Source: Macrotrachela quadricornifera
Lineage: Eukaryota; Rotifera; Eurotatoria; Philodinida; Philodinidae
Assembly: GCA_022393335.1 (NCBI GenBank)
Contig: JAJEKB010019999.1
Coordinates: 143,183-207,182, forward strand
DNA: 64,000 nt
Direction of reading: 5' to 3'
Shown piece by piece: positions 12,161 through 24,579 of this stretch. A program made the translations under genes and the position numbers. Within the stretch, counting starts at the first letter, position 1. Each line of letters starts with the position of its first letter. The notes under the pieces are model-generated. The model was not told the DNA's origin, searched no databases, and saw nothing but the letters and a program-made list of their open reading frames with translations.

Positions 12161-14036
12161 ATGGGTAATATATCACCTCGACAATCAAAATCATATCATG
12201 ATGGATTTTCTAATAATTTAACATTAACACCAAATCGATCATCATGGAAAAAACAACTCCAAATCATAAATGATACATTAAATATAAAAAAATTTTCTTT
12301 ACGTCATACACATGGAAAATCTAAACATTATAATATAAAAACTAATGAAAATAATAATTATCATTCATTTTCAATACAAAATTTTCATGATTTAATTAAA
12401 AATAATTCTGATAAAACAAATAAAAAATCTTCAAAAAATTTTAAAAAATCATTTAGTCTTTTTTCAATTAAACAACCATTAAATGATACAATTAATAAAA
12501 TTGAAAAACAAGAACAACAATTAGTGAACAGTACAACAAATGATCTTATTCAATCTAGACGAAAATCAAAAATTGAATTAACATTAGGTAATCATTTTGA
12601 TTTATTATTCATAAAGTCAGAGACAAAAAAAGAAAAAAATCTACATGTTATACTTATTCCTCCAGAGAATTAATCTTTTATTAACAACTATATCCTTTTT
12701 AATTCATTTCAAGAAAGACGACATATATCGTGTATATTAAAATGTTTCCCTATGGAAACATCTCGAGCATTTTTCTTCTTGGATTTTACTTTGTATGAAT
12801 AAAAAAAAAAGAAAAAAGTTTTTTCACTATCTTAATTAAATATTGCACGCTAAGAATCTTTCTAAACAAAGAAATATAATCATTGATACATGACAAATGT
12901 TTTTCTAAGATATCAATTGCAGTTGCTGCGATAGTGTTCGAAAAAAGTTCTTCAAAAATTCCTATTAATCCTTTATCATTAATTCATGAGATTTATTTCA
13001 TCTCTATGTTTTACATCTATACACACCAGGCACGTACCGAAGGGGAGGGGGCCTTTGGGGTTTGCCCCCCCCCCCCCCCTCAAGGGCTAAAACGCCCGTA
13101 GGGGGGTACGGGAAGACACTTTTTGCCCTATGAAATTTTTTATTTTCCCATAGTAGGGCCCCCTCCTCAGAAAATTTCTGAATACATGCCTGATACACAC
13201 TCAAATTTTAGATAGATTCACGCAATTTTGTAATATCTCCAAAAACAGACCTGTCGATACTGCGATGATACCTTTAAAAATTTTCCGTATAGTGCTAATT
13301 CTTTAAAAAAAATCCTGCTACCGTAGATGGAACCAGTACTGGTTACCGGTCTTCAAAAATCCAGACTAGTATCGTTAAAATTTTTTTAGTTAATAAACAT
13401 CATTCAACATTTATTTCTCCGACATCACAATCTCAGTTTAATCATCATAATATTCAATTGTCTTCCAATAATACTAAATCAAATAATATATTATTATCAA
13501 ATCCAAAATATATTCATTCAATAGAATCAACAATAGCAACACGAAAAACAATAATTCAAGCATCAACAAATGAATTATTACGTTGTTTAAGTGAATATTT
13601 ATGTTCATCTTGTTCACATTTATTACCAATACTTGATCCAATTGATTGTATTATATGGATAAAAAGTGCTGATCGTCAACTTATATTACAAGGTTGGCAA
13701 GAACAAGTATTTGTTAATCCAGCTAATATTGTTTTTGTTTATTTAATTGTTCGTGATACATTAACATATGTTGTACCATCAACAACAATTAAAAGTGTTT
13801 CAGAATTACATTCAATTATTTTAACTTGTCTTTATTTAGCATTTAGTTATATGGGTCATGAAATAACATATCCATTAAAACCATTTGTAACAGATAATGA
13901 AACACGTGATGTTTTTTGGCACCGAGTAGTTTTAATTATGGGACAATTAAGTTCAAAAATGTTAGCAATTAATCAAAATCCAAAATTTTTTACTGAATGT
14001 TTTTCCGAATTAAAAAAATATAACCTAGTTCATTAA
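12161..14036 (+). CDS. CDK5R1: Cyclin-dependent kinase 5 activator (p35/CDK5R1 family)
   Basis: A regulatory subunit that binds and activates CDK5, chiefly in neurons. Two exons, 12161-12587 and 13390-14036, join in phase (split codon G|TT) to 357 residues; human p35 has 307. The N-terminus MGNISPRQSK carries Gly2 in a myristoylation context, as in vertebrate p35, followed by a basic region rich in Asn, Lys and Ser. The second exon encodes the cyclin-fold activation domain: RKTIIQASTNELLRCLSEYL, then LILQGWQEQVFVNPANIVF, LTCLYLAFSYMGHEITYPLK and SSKMLAINQNPKFF, all diagnostic. The 802-bp intron is long for this genome and holds a 166-bp hAT miniature element. Vertebrate p35 coding regions have no intron. 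Confidence 0.95.
13027..13192. mobile_element. Miniature hAT element (family A), copy 1, in p35 intron
   Basis: A 166-bp GC-rich insertion with ends CAGGCACGTAC and, inward from the right, CAGGCATGTAT. It is flanked by an exact 8-bp target-site duplication ATACACAC (13019-13026 and 13193-13200), the hAT signature. A second copy lies inverted at 53243-53420. Both share a central block with CGCCCGTAGGGGGGTACGGG. It contains no reading frame of its own. Confidence 0.85.
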
Positions 14037-15007
14037 AGAATTTTATTGTTTTCTTTTTTTATTTGTGCAATAAATGTTTAAAAAAGATTTATGTAATTTC
14101 ACAATATTCCTAATAAAGTTGTTGTTGATGTTATCACGACAGTACATACTCTGCAATAATTCAAACAATTTATATTCTATGAATCAAAATCGACTTTATT
14201 GAGATTTATTTTATGCCGTTAGACTATAATAATCGAATAAAAAAATCAAATCTATCAAAATCGATTTTATCTCTTTAGATCAAATAAACGATTAAATATC
14301 ATACATTTTATAATTAACTTTTCTTAAATGAAATCTATTTTAATCATTTCCGGTCGGATGTTGTCATTTAGCAATATTGAGCTAATGTTTCGTGAAATAT
14401 CAAATTATTTTAACACATTTTATCATACATTCATGCGTTCATAGAAAAAAGAAAAACTTTCATTATGAAGATAATTGAGTTCACACACAATGTTCCAAAG
14501 ATCATTCAAGTCGTAAAATTATTTTACCGTGTGTCTAAACGTTCAATGTTGTGGGCAATCAATAGTTAATCTTTGTTTCGGATGTATTTTTATTTATTAC
14601 GTCTATGGATGCTTATACATATGATGATAATAAAAAAACAAAAATGAAAAGAACTAACAAGGCACAGAAAATAAATAAAAAGAGGAAGATATTTAGGTGT
14701 TCAAACAATTTACATACTATATTTTGGCTATAAGTGGATATTGATAAGGTATAAATCAGGCCATACGATTAGGGGGGGGGAAGGGGGGGACATCCCCTCC
14801 CTAAATTTTTTCTTGCACTTTGCCTTTCTCCCTGAAACTTTTCTCAGGATATATATTGACGTATTTCAATGTTTTAATTGGAGCAGATCCATCAGAAATA
14901 TATGAAAAAGAAAGCAGTCTTGTGGTTTTCCAAACAGAAACACCCGTTTTCTCTCAGAGAGAAAGTAATTTATCAGTTTTCTAAAGTTAGAAAATGGATG
15001 ACTAAAG

Positions 15008-15534
15008 ATGTATTGTACTCCAATGCATTATAAACATGTAGGAACTGATCAGAAAATATATGAAAGAACAGATGAACCACTATTATCTTTTCAAAAACTA
15101 AAAAACGAATTACCACAAGTGCGTACTATAATAGAGAGTGTAAAGAATGGTATCAAACGAAATAATAACAATGAAAAAATGGATGATGAACTTTGTCTGT
15201 TAGATATTGTTAAATATATTACGGTCAATGCACGATATTTAATACCTGAATGATTCAAGTTTTACCTTGAGGGTATAACTCTTTCAATAGGATCTAATGA
15301 ATGCGAGCGCAGTTTTATTGCTCTCAAATGAATCAAAACAAGGCTAAGAAACAGTTTGTCAGAAACAGTATTAGAAACTGCTGTTAAATTCACAATATTA
15401 AAATCAAATATTAGCGACAATGATTTGGATATGGTTGTGAAAAATTTCTACATCAATCCCGGTCGAGCAAAAGCGCGCAATATCAAAATATATGTTCACG
15501 AGAATGAAGACAATAGTAACGATGAAATTGACTA
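15008..15534 (+). pseudogene. hAT-superfamily transposase C-terminus, broken
   Basis: An open stretch ends LCLLDIVKYITVNARYLIPE, then a stop at 15251. The same frame family resumes with LSIGSNECERSFIALK, a stop, and IKTRLRNSLSETVLE, ending near 15534. The SNECERSF-xAL-xIKTxLRNSLS pattern is the hAT dimerisation block seen in many animal elements. At least two in-frame stops show it is dead. The N-terminal DDE part is missing. Confidence 0.75.
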
Positions 15535-16333
15535 AATGGAAGAGCAACCGTTTACAACAACAATCCTTTTTGAATAGTAGATAAGAACAGATTTTTGTAT
15601 TTTACAATAATAAACTTATTTTCATCTCAGTTTTTATACTACTGTATTAGTGAAAATCAATAGTATGAGAGATAGAAATACTCATACTTGGTAGTAGACA
15701 CCAAGAAAGTTCGAATTGAGAGCTATATTCTGGTTTTTAAAAAAGCAGATGCTGTCGTTTCTCTTTGGCTTTGGGAGACTTTCTCCCTGAATTTTTCCCC
15801 CTCCTGAAGAAAATGAAACGAAAGCTCTGTTCATATCAATGTAAGTTTTTATTGAATAATTTTTGTCGGAAACTTTTCGATAATCATAGAAATTCAAAGT
15901 AGGAGCATGACTGTTCAATATTTTTTGAAAACGAAAATATTTGGATAATCAGTTTTTGATCAAAATTAATCCTTATGCTTCGACTTAGATCAAATGATGG
16001 AAATGTTTGTGTTATTTGTTAGAAACATCCAGCATATTCAAGGTCTAATTAAAATAAAAATATAGGTGATCTTTGACTTGTGTCTCGAAAAGTATATTCG
16101 ATTTTCAGAATATAAAAACATTAAAATTCTTTATATTAAAATTTTCACACAATCAAATGAGTATTTCAATATAAAATATCTTTCTGAAATTTATTAATAT
16201 ACTAGTAATTATGAAAATCTTTAATTTGTCTATAGTTTTCATTTTATTGTATCAAATGTAATAGAATGTACAGATAGAAGTTTTCAATTAAATAATAATA
16301 AAAAAGTTTTTTTTTTTTCAGTATGCGTATATA

Positions 16334-16370
16334 TTAACCCTACATGTACCTGCGGGGACATTTTCGTCCA
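16334..16370 (+). mobile_element. piggyBac-like terminus, solitary
   Basis: TTAA is followed by CCCTACATGTACCTGCGGGG and then an ATTTTCGTCC block. The TTAA target with a CCCT start and a GCGGGGAC motif resembles one end of a piggyBac element. I could not find the matching opposite end nearby, so this is a fragment. Confidence 0.4.
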
Positions 16371-18030
16371 TATGAGTAAAAAATTTCTATTTTTTGGCGA
16401 AAACTTCGACTAATCCATCTTAACTTTTTAGAGTGTAAATTTTTGACACTCTTTCATCTGTCAGATACATCCTTTTCATCAAAGGTTCATTTTTTCTTGA
16501 AGAAACAACGTTTTCTTCTACATGAAAAAGGTTCATGTTATAGTATGATTCACCTGTATATCTTTTTTTTTCTGTCTTCTTCTTATCTATTATATTATAC
16601 AGATGTCTTAGATATCATATACATATATATGTACTTTCCTTTCTTCCACCTTTGGTATGTTCCAACCAGTAAACAAAAAGTTAATAATATCTTTAAATAT
16701 AAGTATTATACATCTTATTAATATTATATATCTATCAAAAAATTTTTCTATCGAAATATTTAGTTGATTGCATAAAAATTTATTATTAATAATCTTAATG
16801 TTTCTACATGTATAATCTTGAACTATGATTATAATTAAAATCGAATATTTTCTTCAAAATAAACTAAAGATCATCTATATATTTTAATCATTTTTATTTT
16901 GACTTGAATATGTTTCAGATTTTCAATTAAAAACATAAATATTTTCATTGGAAAAATCTTTTAAGTTCTCAAAATTTTTCTTTTTTTATTTATTTAAGAT
17001 AAAATCTAAAAATATTTTAATTACAATTGATGAAATTTTAAAACTTTGTCATTTTAGTATTGTACATGATTAACGAAGTGTAAATAAAAAACAGAATCAA
17101 AACCTAAATTTAATATTTTATTTTAGTTTTTGTAGTCATCTGTATTAGCACAAGATATACTAAAAATATTAATATTTGAAAGGTAGTTATACTTTTGAAG
17201 TTGAAAAATAAAAATAAAACTTTTGAGAAAAAACTTAACAACTTTGTTGTCCAGCCTAATATTTGATTATATATCAGATAAAATAACTTCTATAGTCATT
17301 TATTAGTGAATCATGTTTTTTGTTATTGTTGCTGCTTATTAAAAATATACATATATTAGGAAGAAAAATCTTTCATTATTTTATAACATAATTATGATTC
17401 CTATACATTTAGATTTTATTTATTATTATGTATAGATTGAATGAAAAATTTGATAGTTCTTTATTTTCTTTTTGTTTATTTATCTTGGAAATATGTCTGT
17501 TTGTATTAAAATATTACAACATATGAAATGAGAAAAGTAAATGTTAATTTTATATAAGAAAATAAAGTATAGAACTTATTCATGTTTTATTACATGGCAA
17601 AAAAAAAATAATTCATCTCAAAATATATATAGCAAAACAAATTGTGTTGAAAATTCTATTATAATCAGGGTGACCAGATCTTCTGAAAAGACAGGAAAGT
17701 TTCTGAAATTTGAAGCTGTTTCTGATTTTTTCTGATTTTGATAATTGTTTCTGACTTTTCTGATTTCCGTACTTTCTTCTAATTTTTTACGAATTCGATA
17801 CGTTAAGATCACAGTTTCACTGGTTAAATTACAGTTATTTACCACTATAATCAGCTACTGTAATAAATCGATTCTGGCATGTTTTTTCTACCACCATCAA
17901 TATCGAAATGATATTACTTAATCTTTTTTTCGTTGGACTTTTTGATCCTAATCTACACACTAAGATACGTATAGGCTATGGAAAAAAATCTTAGACATTC
18001 AAGAATGGCTATTGATTAAACCTCTTTCCA

Positions 18031-18370
18031 TAATAGAAGATCCGGAGTCTTCTATTACGTCTCAGTGTGAAACATTTTCTCGGGTGATTTTCTGTTATAT
18101 CCCATATTTTTCGTAGCTTTTAATTAAAAAGAGATTTATAAAAAACCTAAGCAACTTTTAGGATATTCATAGAGATTTTGATGTTTTCATGAACCTAAAG
18201 ATAATTTTGAACTCATTTGCTTACGATTTCTGACTCAAAAACCATCAAAACTTTATATATTTTGACGAAAATTGACAACTTCAAGCTTGTAATCAGTAAA
18301 TAATTAATTGATTAAATAGCGCTTTTTTATTTCGGCAATTGAATTTTTCCCCCAGAGGGATCTTCTATTA
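18031..18370. mobile_element. Inverted-repeat element of unknown class
   Basis: TAATAGAAGATCC at 18031 is mirrored by GGATCTTCTATTA ending at 18370, giving a 340-bp unit with 13-bp perfect inverted ends. The left end also carries a second inverted TCTTCTATTA at 18048-18057, so that end is itself palindromic. No reading frame and no clear target-site duplication. Confidence 0.5.
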
Positions 18371-20639
18371 CAGGAAAGTCTACTAATATAGGGAGCAGTT
18401 TAGGCTATGGCTTTTTGTACATTCCTTGCGAAGAAGTTTTAAATTAAGTGAAAAAGTTCTACATGTAATGTCTTGTCTTAGTTCTTTTATTAGCCAAAGA
18501 TTATATCCATTATATTGCTTTTGTTTACAGTGAAACACATTGAAAATAAAACATAAATCAATGAATAAAAGCTCAGTGCGACCTTGCATGCTAACAATCT
18601 AATATAATAGTCATTAATTTATACGTGTTATTAAAAAAATAAAATATTTCATATAGATGTGTGAAAAACTACAATATTCAAAAATAAGTTTATTATATAT
18701 TTGTATCATTTGTTTTTAAAATAAATAAAACTCTGCAATAAAATTCTTTATGCTATAAATCCGATCTATTTGTAGTTTTTATCAATAAATAAAATTTTAT
18801 TATAATGCTTTTTTTTCTTCATGATTTCAGTATTAAATATGAAAGTGAAGATCATTTTTTTTGTTGACATATAATATAATAAATATGAATGAAGATCATC
18901 ATTAATTGTTGTAGTATTAGGCTCGTTTTATCCTTGTATATGTATAGAAAAGAATGGAATAAAATGACCCCGGCCAGTAGTGTTACAAAAGTTAGTCAAG
19001 AAATCTAAGGACAAAATAAGAAATCTAAAGATACAAGATAGACGAGAATAGAAAGAGAAAAGAAATTCGTTTATAATATGAATAAACGAATAGACTATTA
19101 CTATCTATCGATATTTATCGATATATACTATGTTGATAAATATAAACATGAAGAAACAACATCATGATCAAAAAATAAAAAATTAATAATCTATAATAAG
19201 TATAAGTTTATTTAATTTTTCCGCAAACCTTTATATGCAAGCTTTTTATATTAGTATAAAATACTTAATATTTTTATTTTTAGATTTGTAGTATGAGTGA
19301 CAAACATCTTATACGACAAAAAATGTTAAAATATTTATTTGATTTATTAAATATAGCAATGAAAAATCAACAAATCATTGCACCAATTAATAAAGTAAGA
19401 AAAAAATATTTCTACTAAGCATATTTTTTTTTTGAAAGGGCGAGGTGGATATTCAGCTACTCATTAAAGTGAATACACGACAATATGCAATAGACTATTA
19501 TTATAACAAAGTTCGTCTTGATACAAAATTATTTTTTAAAAATGATGCTATACACTCTAAAAAAAATCTGTATTCTCGGAAACCCATCAAAAACCCGTAG
19601 CTGTGACATAAACAATCCTTAGCTCGGAAACCTGAAAAAGGTTTCCGAACCACCAAACACCCGTAAAAACCAGCAGCAATTAAAATACTACATATCCCCC
19701 TCGGAAACTCAGCAAAGGTTACTAACCTCCAGCTATATAGTTTTCGAGATGCATCTTACGAACTGTAACATCACACGCACACTCTCTCACATATGTTATA
19801 CTACCTGTTGCAGGTTCTTTTGATCACATTCTTCCAAAATTCCATGTGAAGCCCTACAAAAAATGAAACTAAACACACAACTCTTAATTGCAACTGTGTA
19901 ACTTACCCAATACACATGTACATTGAATTGATAGTACAAATCTAAACAAAGAAACTAGAACATGATTTATTTTACTTTCGAGATCGATAACTTACCATAT
20001 ATATCTGTATATCTCTTTTAATTCGATTATGAATCTAAATAAAGAAAAATAGATTATATGTGTTTAGTTTATTTTTAAGATACATAACTTACTGTTAATA
20101 TTTGTATGTATCTTTTAATTCGATTATGAATCTAAATAAAGAAAAATAGATTATATATGTATAGTTTAGTTCTAAGATACATAACTTACTTGTCGATATT
20201 TGTATATCTTTTAATTGAAGAATGAATCTAAAGAAAAAGAATAGAATATAAGTACTTTTTATTTGTAGAATGTTTAACTTACCGTCAATATCTCGCTAAT
20301 ACGAAGTCAATGTACACTTTAGTGGAGATTTGTGAATTAGAATATTTCAGAATGTTTATTGTATGAGAACCGGAGATTTTTTTTAAATTAAAGGATGAGT
20401 AAAAAAAATTTTCTAACTGAAAAATATGTATGAATGAAGAATAGTTATGGATATGTGATAGACTACTATCGAAAAACTACAGTTAGAATAAACTCTTCCT
20501 ATAAATGAAAAGCATTAAAAAGGGCATGAAAAATAAGGAAGTGGAAATCTTTTTTAGTGTAAAGAGTGGAAAAGATAGTCCTCCTTTTTAACAAGAAATA
20601 TAGAGAAACACTGAACAAGTTTTATTCATCCTGGTGTTT

Positions 20640-21560
20640 GCTTTTTTCATTTTATTCGTGATGTGCGACGAGTTGATCGAGTTGGTTTTTTCGTTGATGG
20701 AGTATTTTCACTATATGATGTTTGTTCATCAAGTAACTGATCTGCCTTTCTTTTATAACTGATTCGCGGATCAGTTGACATAGTTTCTTCTTGAAATATT
20801 TGAAACACATTTGATATTTTTTCAGGACTATCTTGCTTATTGTGAATAATTAAATTCTCATGATTTTGTACAGTTTCTGTATTCTATGGTGGATCAGTAT
20901 TTTCTATTTCTTTAAGACGAAGGATTGGTGATGATGAAGGTTTATCTTGAAGTTCAATGTTGTATTCTTTACAAAAATTGCGAATACAATTTGACTGATA
21001 TTGTTTCTCATTCAAGAAATAAATATCAGAGATGTTCACGGGGCAAAATGTTCTGTTTTAGGCCCGAGTCTCTTAAGGACATGAAGCGTGTGTTAAAAAC
21101 GTGAGAACAATGTTATTCAATGCAGAGGTATTTGATCTGCACGTTGGTGCACTTTATTTCAATATTAGGCATGACTAGAAAAAGTTATAGCTTCTACGAG
21201 ACTACGGGTCAAGTCTCCCCGAGACGTCTCTGGGCGAGCTTGGCCCGTAGCCCCGTGGCGACCATAACTTTTTCTAGTCATGTTTAATGTTGAAATAAAG
21301 TGCACCAACGTGTAGATCAAATACTTCTGCATTGAATAACATTGTTCTCACGTTTTTAACACACGCTTCATGTCCTTAAGAGACTCGGGTCTAAAACAGA
21401 ACATTTTGCCCCATGAACATCTCTGATAAACATATAAAAATCTTTTAGCTGTACGATGTGGATGAAATTTGAGATTCATAATACAATATAAACTGACAAT
21501 TATTCCAAAAGATTGTTTAATAGACGAAGAGGAACAAACATATGTTCAATCAAGATAAAT
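20640..21560 (-). pseudogene. Decayed element-encoded protein, split by a foldback insertion
   Basis: Read on the minus strand from about 21560, a frame gives VCSSSSIKQSFGIIVSLYCI, then KFHPHRTAKRFLYVY, where the 399-bp foldback element (21425-21027) interrupts it. The same frame continues after it with FLNEKQYQSNCIRNFCKEYN, has one in-frame stop near 20884, and ends with a basic Ser/Thr tail (TRSTRRTSRIK) at about 20657. It lies inside the 3.46-kb element and could be part of its transposase or an accessory protein. No family is recognised. Confidence 0.45.
21027..21425. mobile_element. Foldback hAT element (family B), 399 bp
   Basis: Nearly all of the element is one large inverted repeat: arms of about 170 bp around a ~60-bp GC-rich centre. 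Ends are CAGAGATGTTCA on both sides. The flanks ATAAATAT (21019-21026) and ATAAACAT (21426-21433) match at 7 of 8 bases, consistent with an 8-bp hAT target-site duplication. The ends resemble those of the 58-bp element at 30382. Confidence 0.75.
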
Positions 21561-24072
21561 TTTTATACAATCATCTCCAACTACTATTGATGGTTGAGGA
21601 GTAGCTGGTTTCTGAAAAAATAACGAAAGAAAAGTTTAAAAAAATGTTTAATGAGAAAATAAAGAAAAAGATGCTTAATTAACCGTTAGACATGCATATT
21701 TTGAAAACGTCAGAGAAAAATTATTATGAATGAGAAGATAGAAACTAAAGTCAGTAGACTGATATATATTATTTCTATTGTGTAAGAAAGATGCGCCTGA
21801 GTAAATAATACTAAAAGTTAAGTTATAACCCTTCATTTGGATAAGTTTTCAATTAAACAATCGTTCTAGCGATTGAATACATGAGCAGATAAAAGCAAAA
21901 CAAGCTTGACTGACTAGAAAGTCATCGAATCCCTTCAGCAAGGTTGAATAATTGAAAAGAGAACAGTCAGAGAACATTATGTATAATTTTAGTCTAAGTA
22001 AAATAGCTAGTAGCACTACAATAATGCCTCAAAATTAATTTTAATGCTAGAGGCTTGATATTTGATTTTAATTAGACTATATAATATAAGTCTGATAAAG
22101 AATGAAAAAGAAAGATAACATTGTGGAACGATGACTCACTTTTCATTTGACAAATAGTTTAACGAATATTCTAACATGCGATGCAATTGACAATAAACTG
22201 TTTATATTCTTGTTGATAAAGTTAAAATTCTACTCTAGATTTGAAACCCTATGACTGGTTTTTGAAAGTGAATAGTTTCAGAATAAATTTTTATATAAGA
22301 GAGGGTTTTTTCGACGTCATACTATACAAATTTTCACAATATTATTGATTGTTGGATTTAATTGGTCTTTTACTAGAATTTCTTTTGTATAAAAAAGGAC
22401 AAAATAGAGAGATAATGCCCCTGCCATTAATATTATTTACTTTTTTGAAAATTGTCAAGATTATTTCTTTCGATGAGTTTAAAAATATAAAGACCACTTT
22501 AGATTATTTCGAGAATATGAAATAGTTCTAGACTTCAAGAATATATTGATATGCAAGATGGTTTATTGATAATAATATATTTTATGCGAAAAATTATCAA
22601 CGCTGTATGTTGTCTAAAGATCTTTCAAAGTTCAGAAAAATAAACAGTAAAAAGAAATATTCCAGCATCACGTAGTTTTTCTGGAGTAGTGTTCGCCAGG
22701 TCAACTTATAATAGAAACCTTTGCAAAGATTTTCTTAACTTCGGAAATCAATGTGGGTTTTCACTATACCTCTTTGAGATACAAACACTTCGGAATCCAA
22801 AATAGGATTCCTACTATACCCTTCTGAGGTACATAAAGTTTGGAAACCAAAAGGGTTTTTTATAAAATATTTCGAAAACCAAAAGAGGTATTTTCGGATA
22901 CTATATCGGGTACCAAATCAACATTATTTTGCAATATGGGTTTCCTAAAATACCGAGATGGTTTCCGAGCTTGTTTGGTTTTTTTTAGAAACGGATTTTT
23001 TTTAGAGTGTAAATGTGTTAAGGGAGATAGAGTTGAATAAAATCACTAAAGTGAGACAGACGGAACGTCTTGTACTTTCCTTTCTTCTCATTTTATTTCA
23101 GAAAAAACACACCTATATATATATAAGAGGAGGAGAAAGAGAAAAAAAGATGATCTACTGTATAACAAGGACGAAAGTGATTAGATACCAGAATAGTATT
23201 CAGTGAATAAAGAATGAAGAAAAAAGAGAGATCGAGGTTGTTCCTAACAATGATTTGTATAAATATAAAGAAAAACTTCATCAGTTGATTAATAAAGACA
23301 GATAGGTTGTAGAACTTTTGAAAACAAGCGAAATAAACAATTTATGTTAATAAAATAGAACGAAAGTTTTCTTTCATAATATCATATATCGTCTAAACAA
23401 GACAAAATACTATGTATTTGCTCATTATTTTTTATTTGGAATTATCCAACGTGATAATTTAGTTATTATTAAATCGTGATTAGAAAACTTTTTCTCTCCG
23501 TTTAATTTTGTTTTTCTAAAAAGCAATGATTAATTCATTTTTATTCTTCTCAATTCAAAGAATTCTGTATTTTTTTCTCTAAAAAATATTTTTGATCATG
23601 AATTTAAAAGAAAAAACATCATGTTACACCAATAATCATATAGATTATGTTTATCTTTTACAGAACGTTCGTTGTCCTTGGCGGCTATGGTGATCAACGT
23701 TTTTCCAAATTACAGTCAGATATTAATCAATTGCTCAATGGTGACGAAGGTGATGTTGATGATGAAGCATCTCCTTATTATCAACAACTTCTTAATTCAA
23801 TTAAATATTTCGATGTTTGTTTTAATATTGAAATTAAAACAAAAGACTTTAAAGGATGGAGTAGTAGTGATATTGTTATTGATAAAGATGTAAAGAATGA
23901 ACAAATTATAGTTTTTGTCGAACAATATGTTCAAACATCTAAAGAATTAACTATGCTTATTGGTGTTTTATCATTTGGAATTCAGGGCAAGGGAAAATTG
24001 TTTGTCGTCAATCAATTGAAAATAACTACTTACAACGGTAAGGCAAATTTCCCATTATCTCGTCAAACGTAA

Positions 24073-24579
24073 AAATATTTTTAAAAAATTTACATATAGT
24101 AATAATAGAGTATTTAGCCCAGTGTCGAAACATCAATATATTATTATTATAAATGCAACCATAGATTCATAGATGTGACATTTCAATGTCGTGATTAGAT
24201 AAACTAATGAAAATAGATATATTCCTCGGTAAATAACGCCTGAAAATAATATTTATGTACAAATGGCACGACAAATAAAATTAGATCAAAATGTTTTTTT
24301 TCCTTAAATCTATCTTCGATTAGACATCGAAATGTAAGAAGAAGTCTAATCATAGAAAACCTTGCATTTATTTATCGAGTAATTCCTGTTAAACATATGA
24401 CATCAGGTACTAATGGTTAGAAAAAATATTCATGATTTCAAAATTGCTAGATTCATAAGTAATTGAATTTTTATTCAATCTTTTAAAACAGTTGAAAAGA
24501 TCATCAGATTTGTAGATAAGAATCTGAATGATAATAATTTTACTGCAATTATTTAAACGTATATCTAAAAAGAAAACTA
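24073..24579. other. Intergenic stretch
   Basis: AT-rich sequence downstream of the unknown gene. No coding exon or recognisable element is seen. Confidence 0.4.

Larger units (their letters stand above)
14037..19292. other. Long gene-poor region with transposon remnants
   Basis: Contains a decayed hAT transposase (15008-15534), a piggyBac-like terminus (16334-16370) and an inverted-repeat element (18031-18370). A G-run landmark at 14771-14790 and pyrimidine blocks near 15775-15805 may mark the edges of the hAT copy. A TTTCTGATTTT-type low-complexity stretch lies at 17690-17770. The rest, about 16400-17600 and 18400-19270, is very AT-rich with no supported exon. Confidence 0.5.
19553..23009. 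mobile_element. 3.46-kb DNA transposon with TA target site
   Basis: The ends CACTCTAAAAAAAATC form a 16-bp terminal inverted repeat (19553 and, inverted, ending at 23009) flanked by TA on both sides. Both subterminal regions carry several copies of CGGAAACC in either orientation, as expected for transposase-binding repeats. The interior includes a broken reading frame on the minus strand (about 20640-21560) and a nested 399-bp hAT foldback element. A copy of the terminal motif also appears internally near 20550-20567. I cannot assign it to a named superfamily; the TA site is compatible with the Tc1/mariner group or a less familiar one. Confidence 0.65.
19293..24072 (+). pseudogene. Unknown gene, apparently interrupted by a transposon in exon 2
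   Basis: I do not recognise the product. Exon 1 (19293-19394) encodes MSDKHLIRQKMLKYLFDLLN and more, ending at a good donor. A 44-bp intron leads to exon 2 at 19439, which is open in phase (GEVDIQLLIKVNTRQYAIDY...) up to a TA at 19551-19552. A 3,457-bp TA-flanked element follows. Beyond it the same frame resumes at 23012 (NVLREIELNKITK) to a GTGAGA donor at 23051. The last exon probably starts at 23644 after an AG, continues with FVVLGGYGDQRF and an acidic stretch DEGDVDDEASPY, and stops at 24070-24072. The frame is kept exactly if the element plus one TA is removed. The gene is broken unless the element is spliced out; another allele may be intact. Confidence 0.5.

Noticed and set aside
14755..14850. 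Possible left terminus of the hAT relic (CAGG plus G-run)
   Set aside because: No matching inverted end or 8-bp duplication could be found around 15700-15950, so the element borders are not called.
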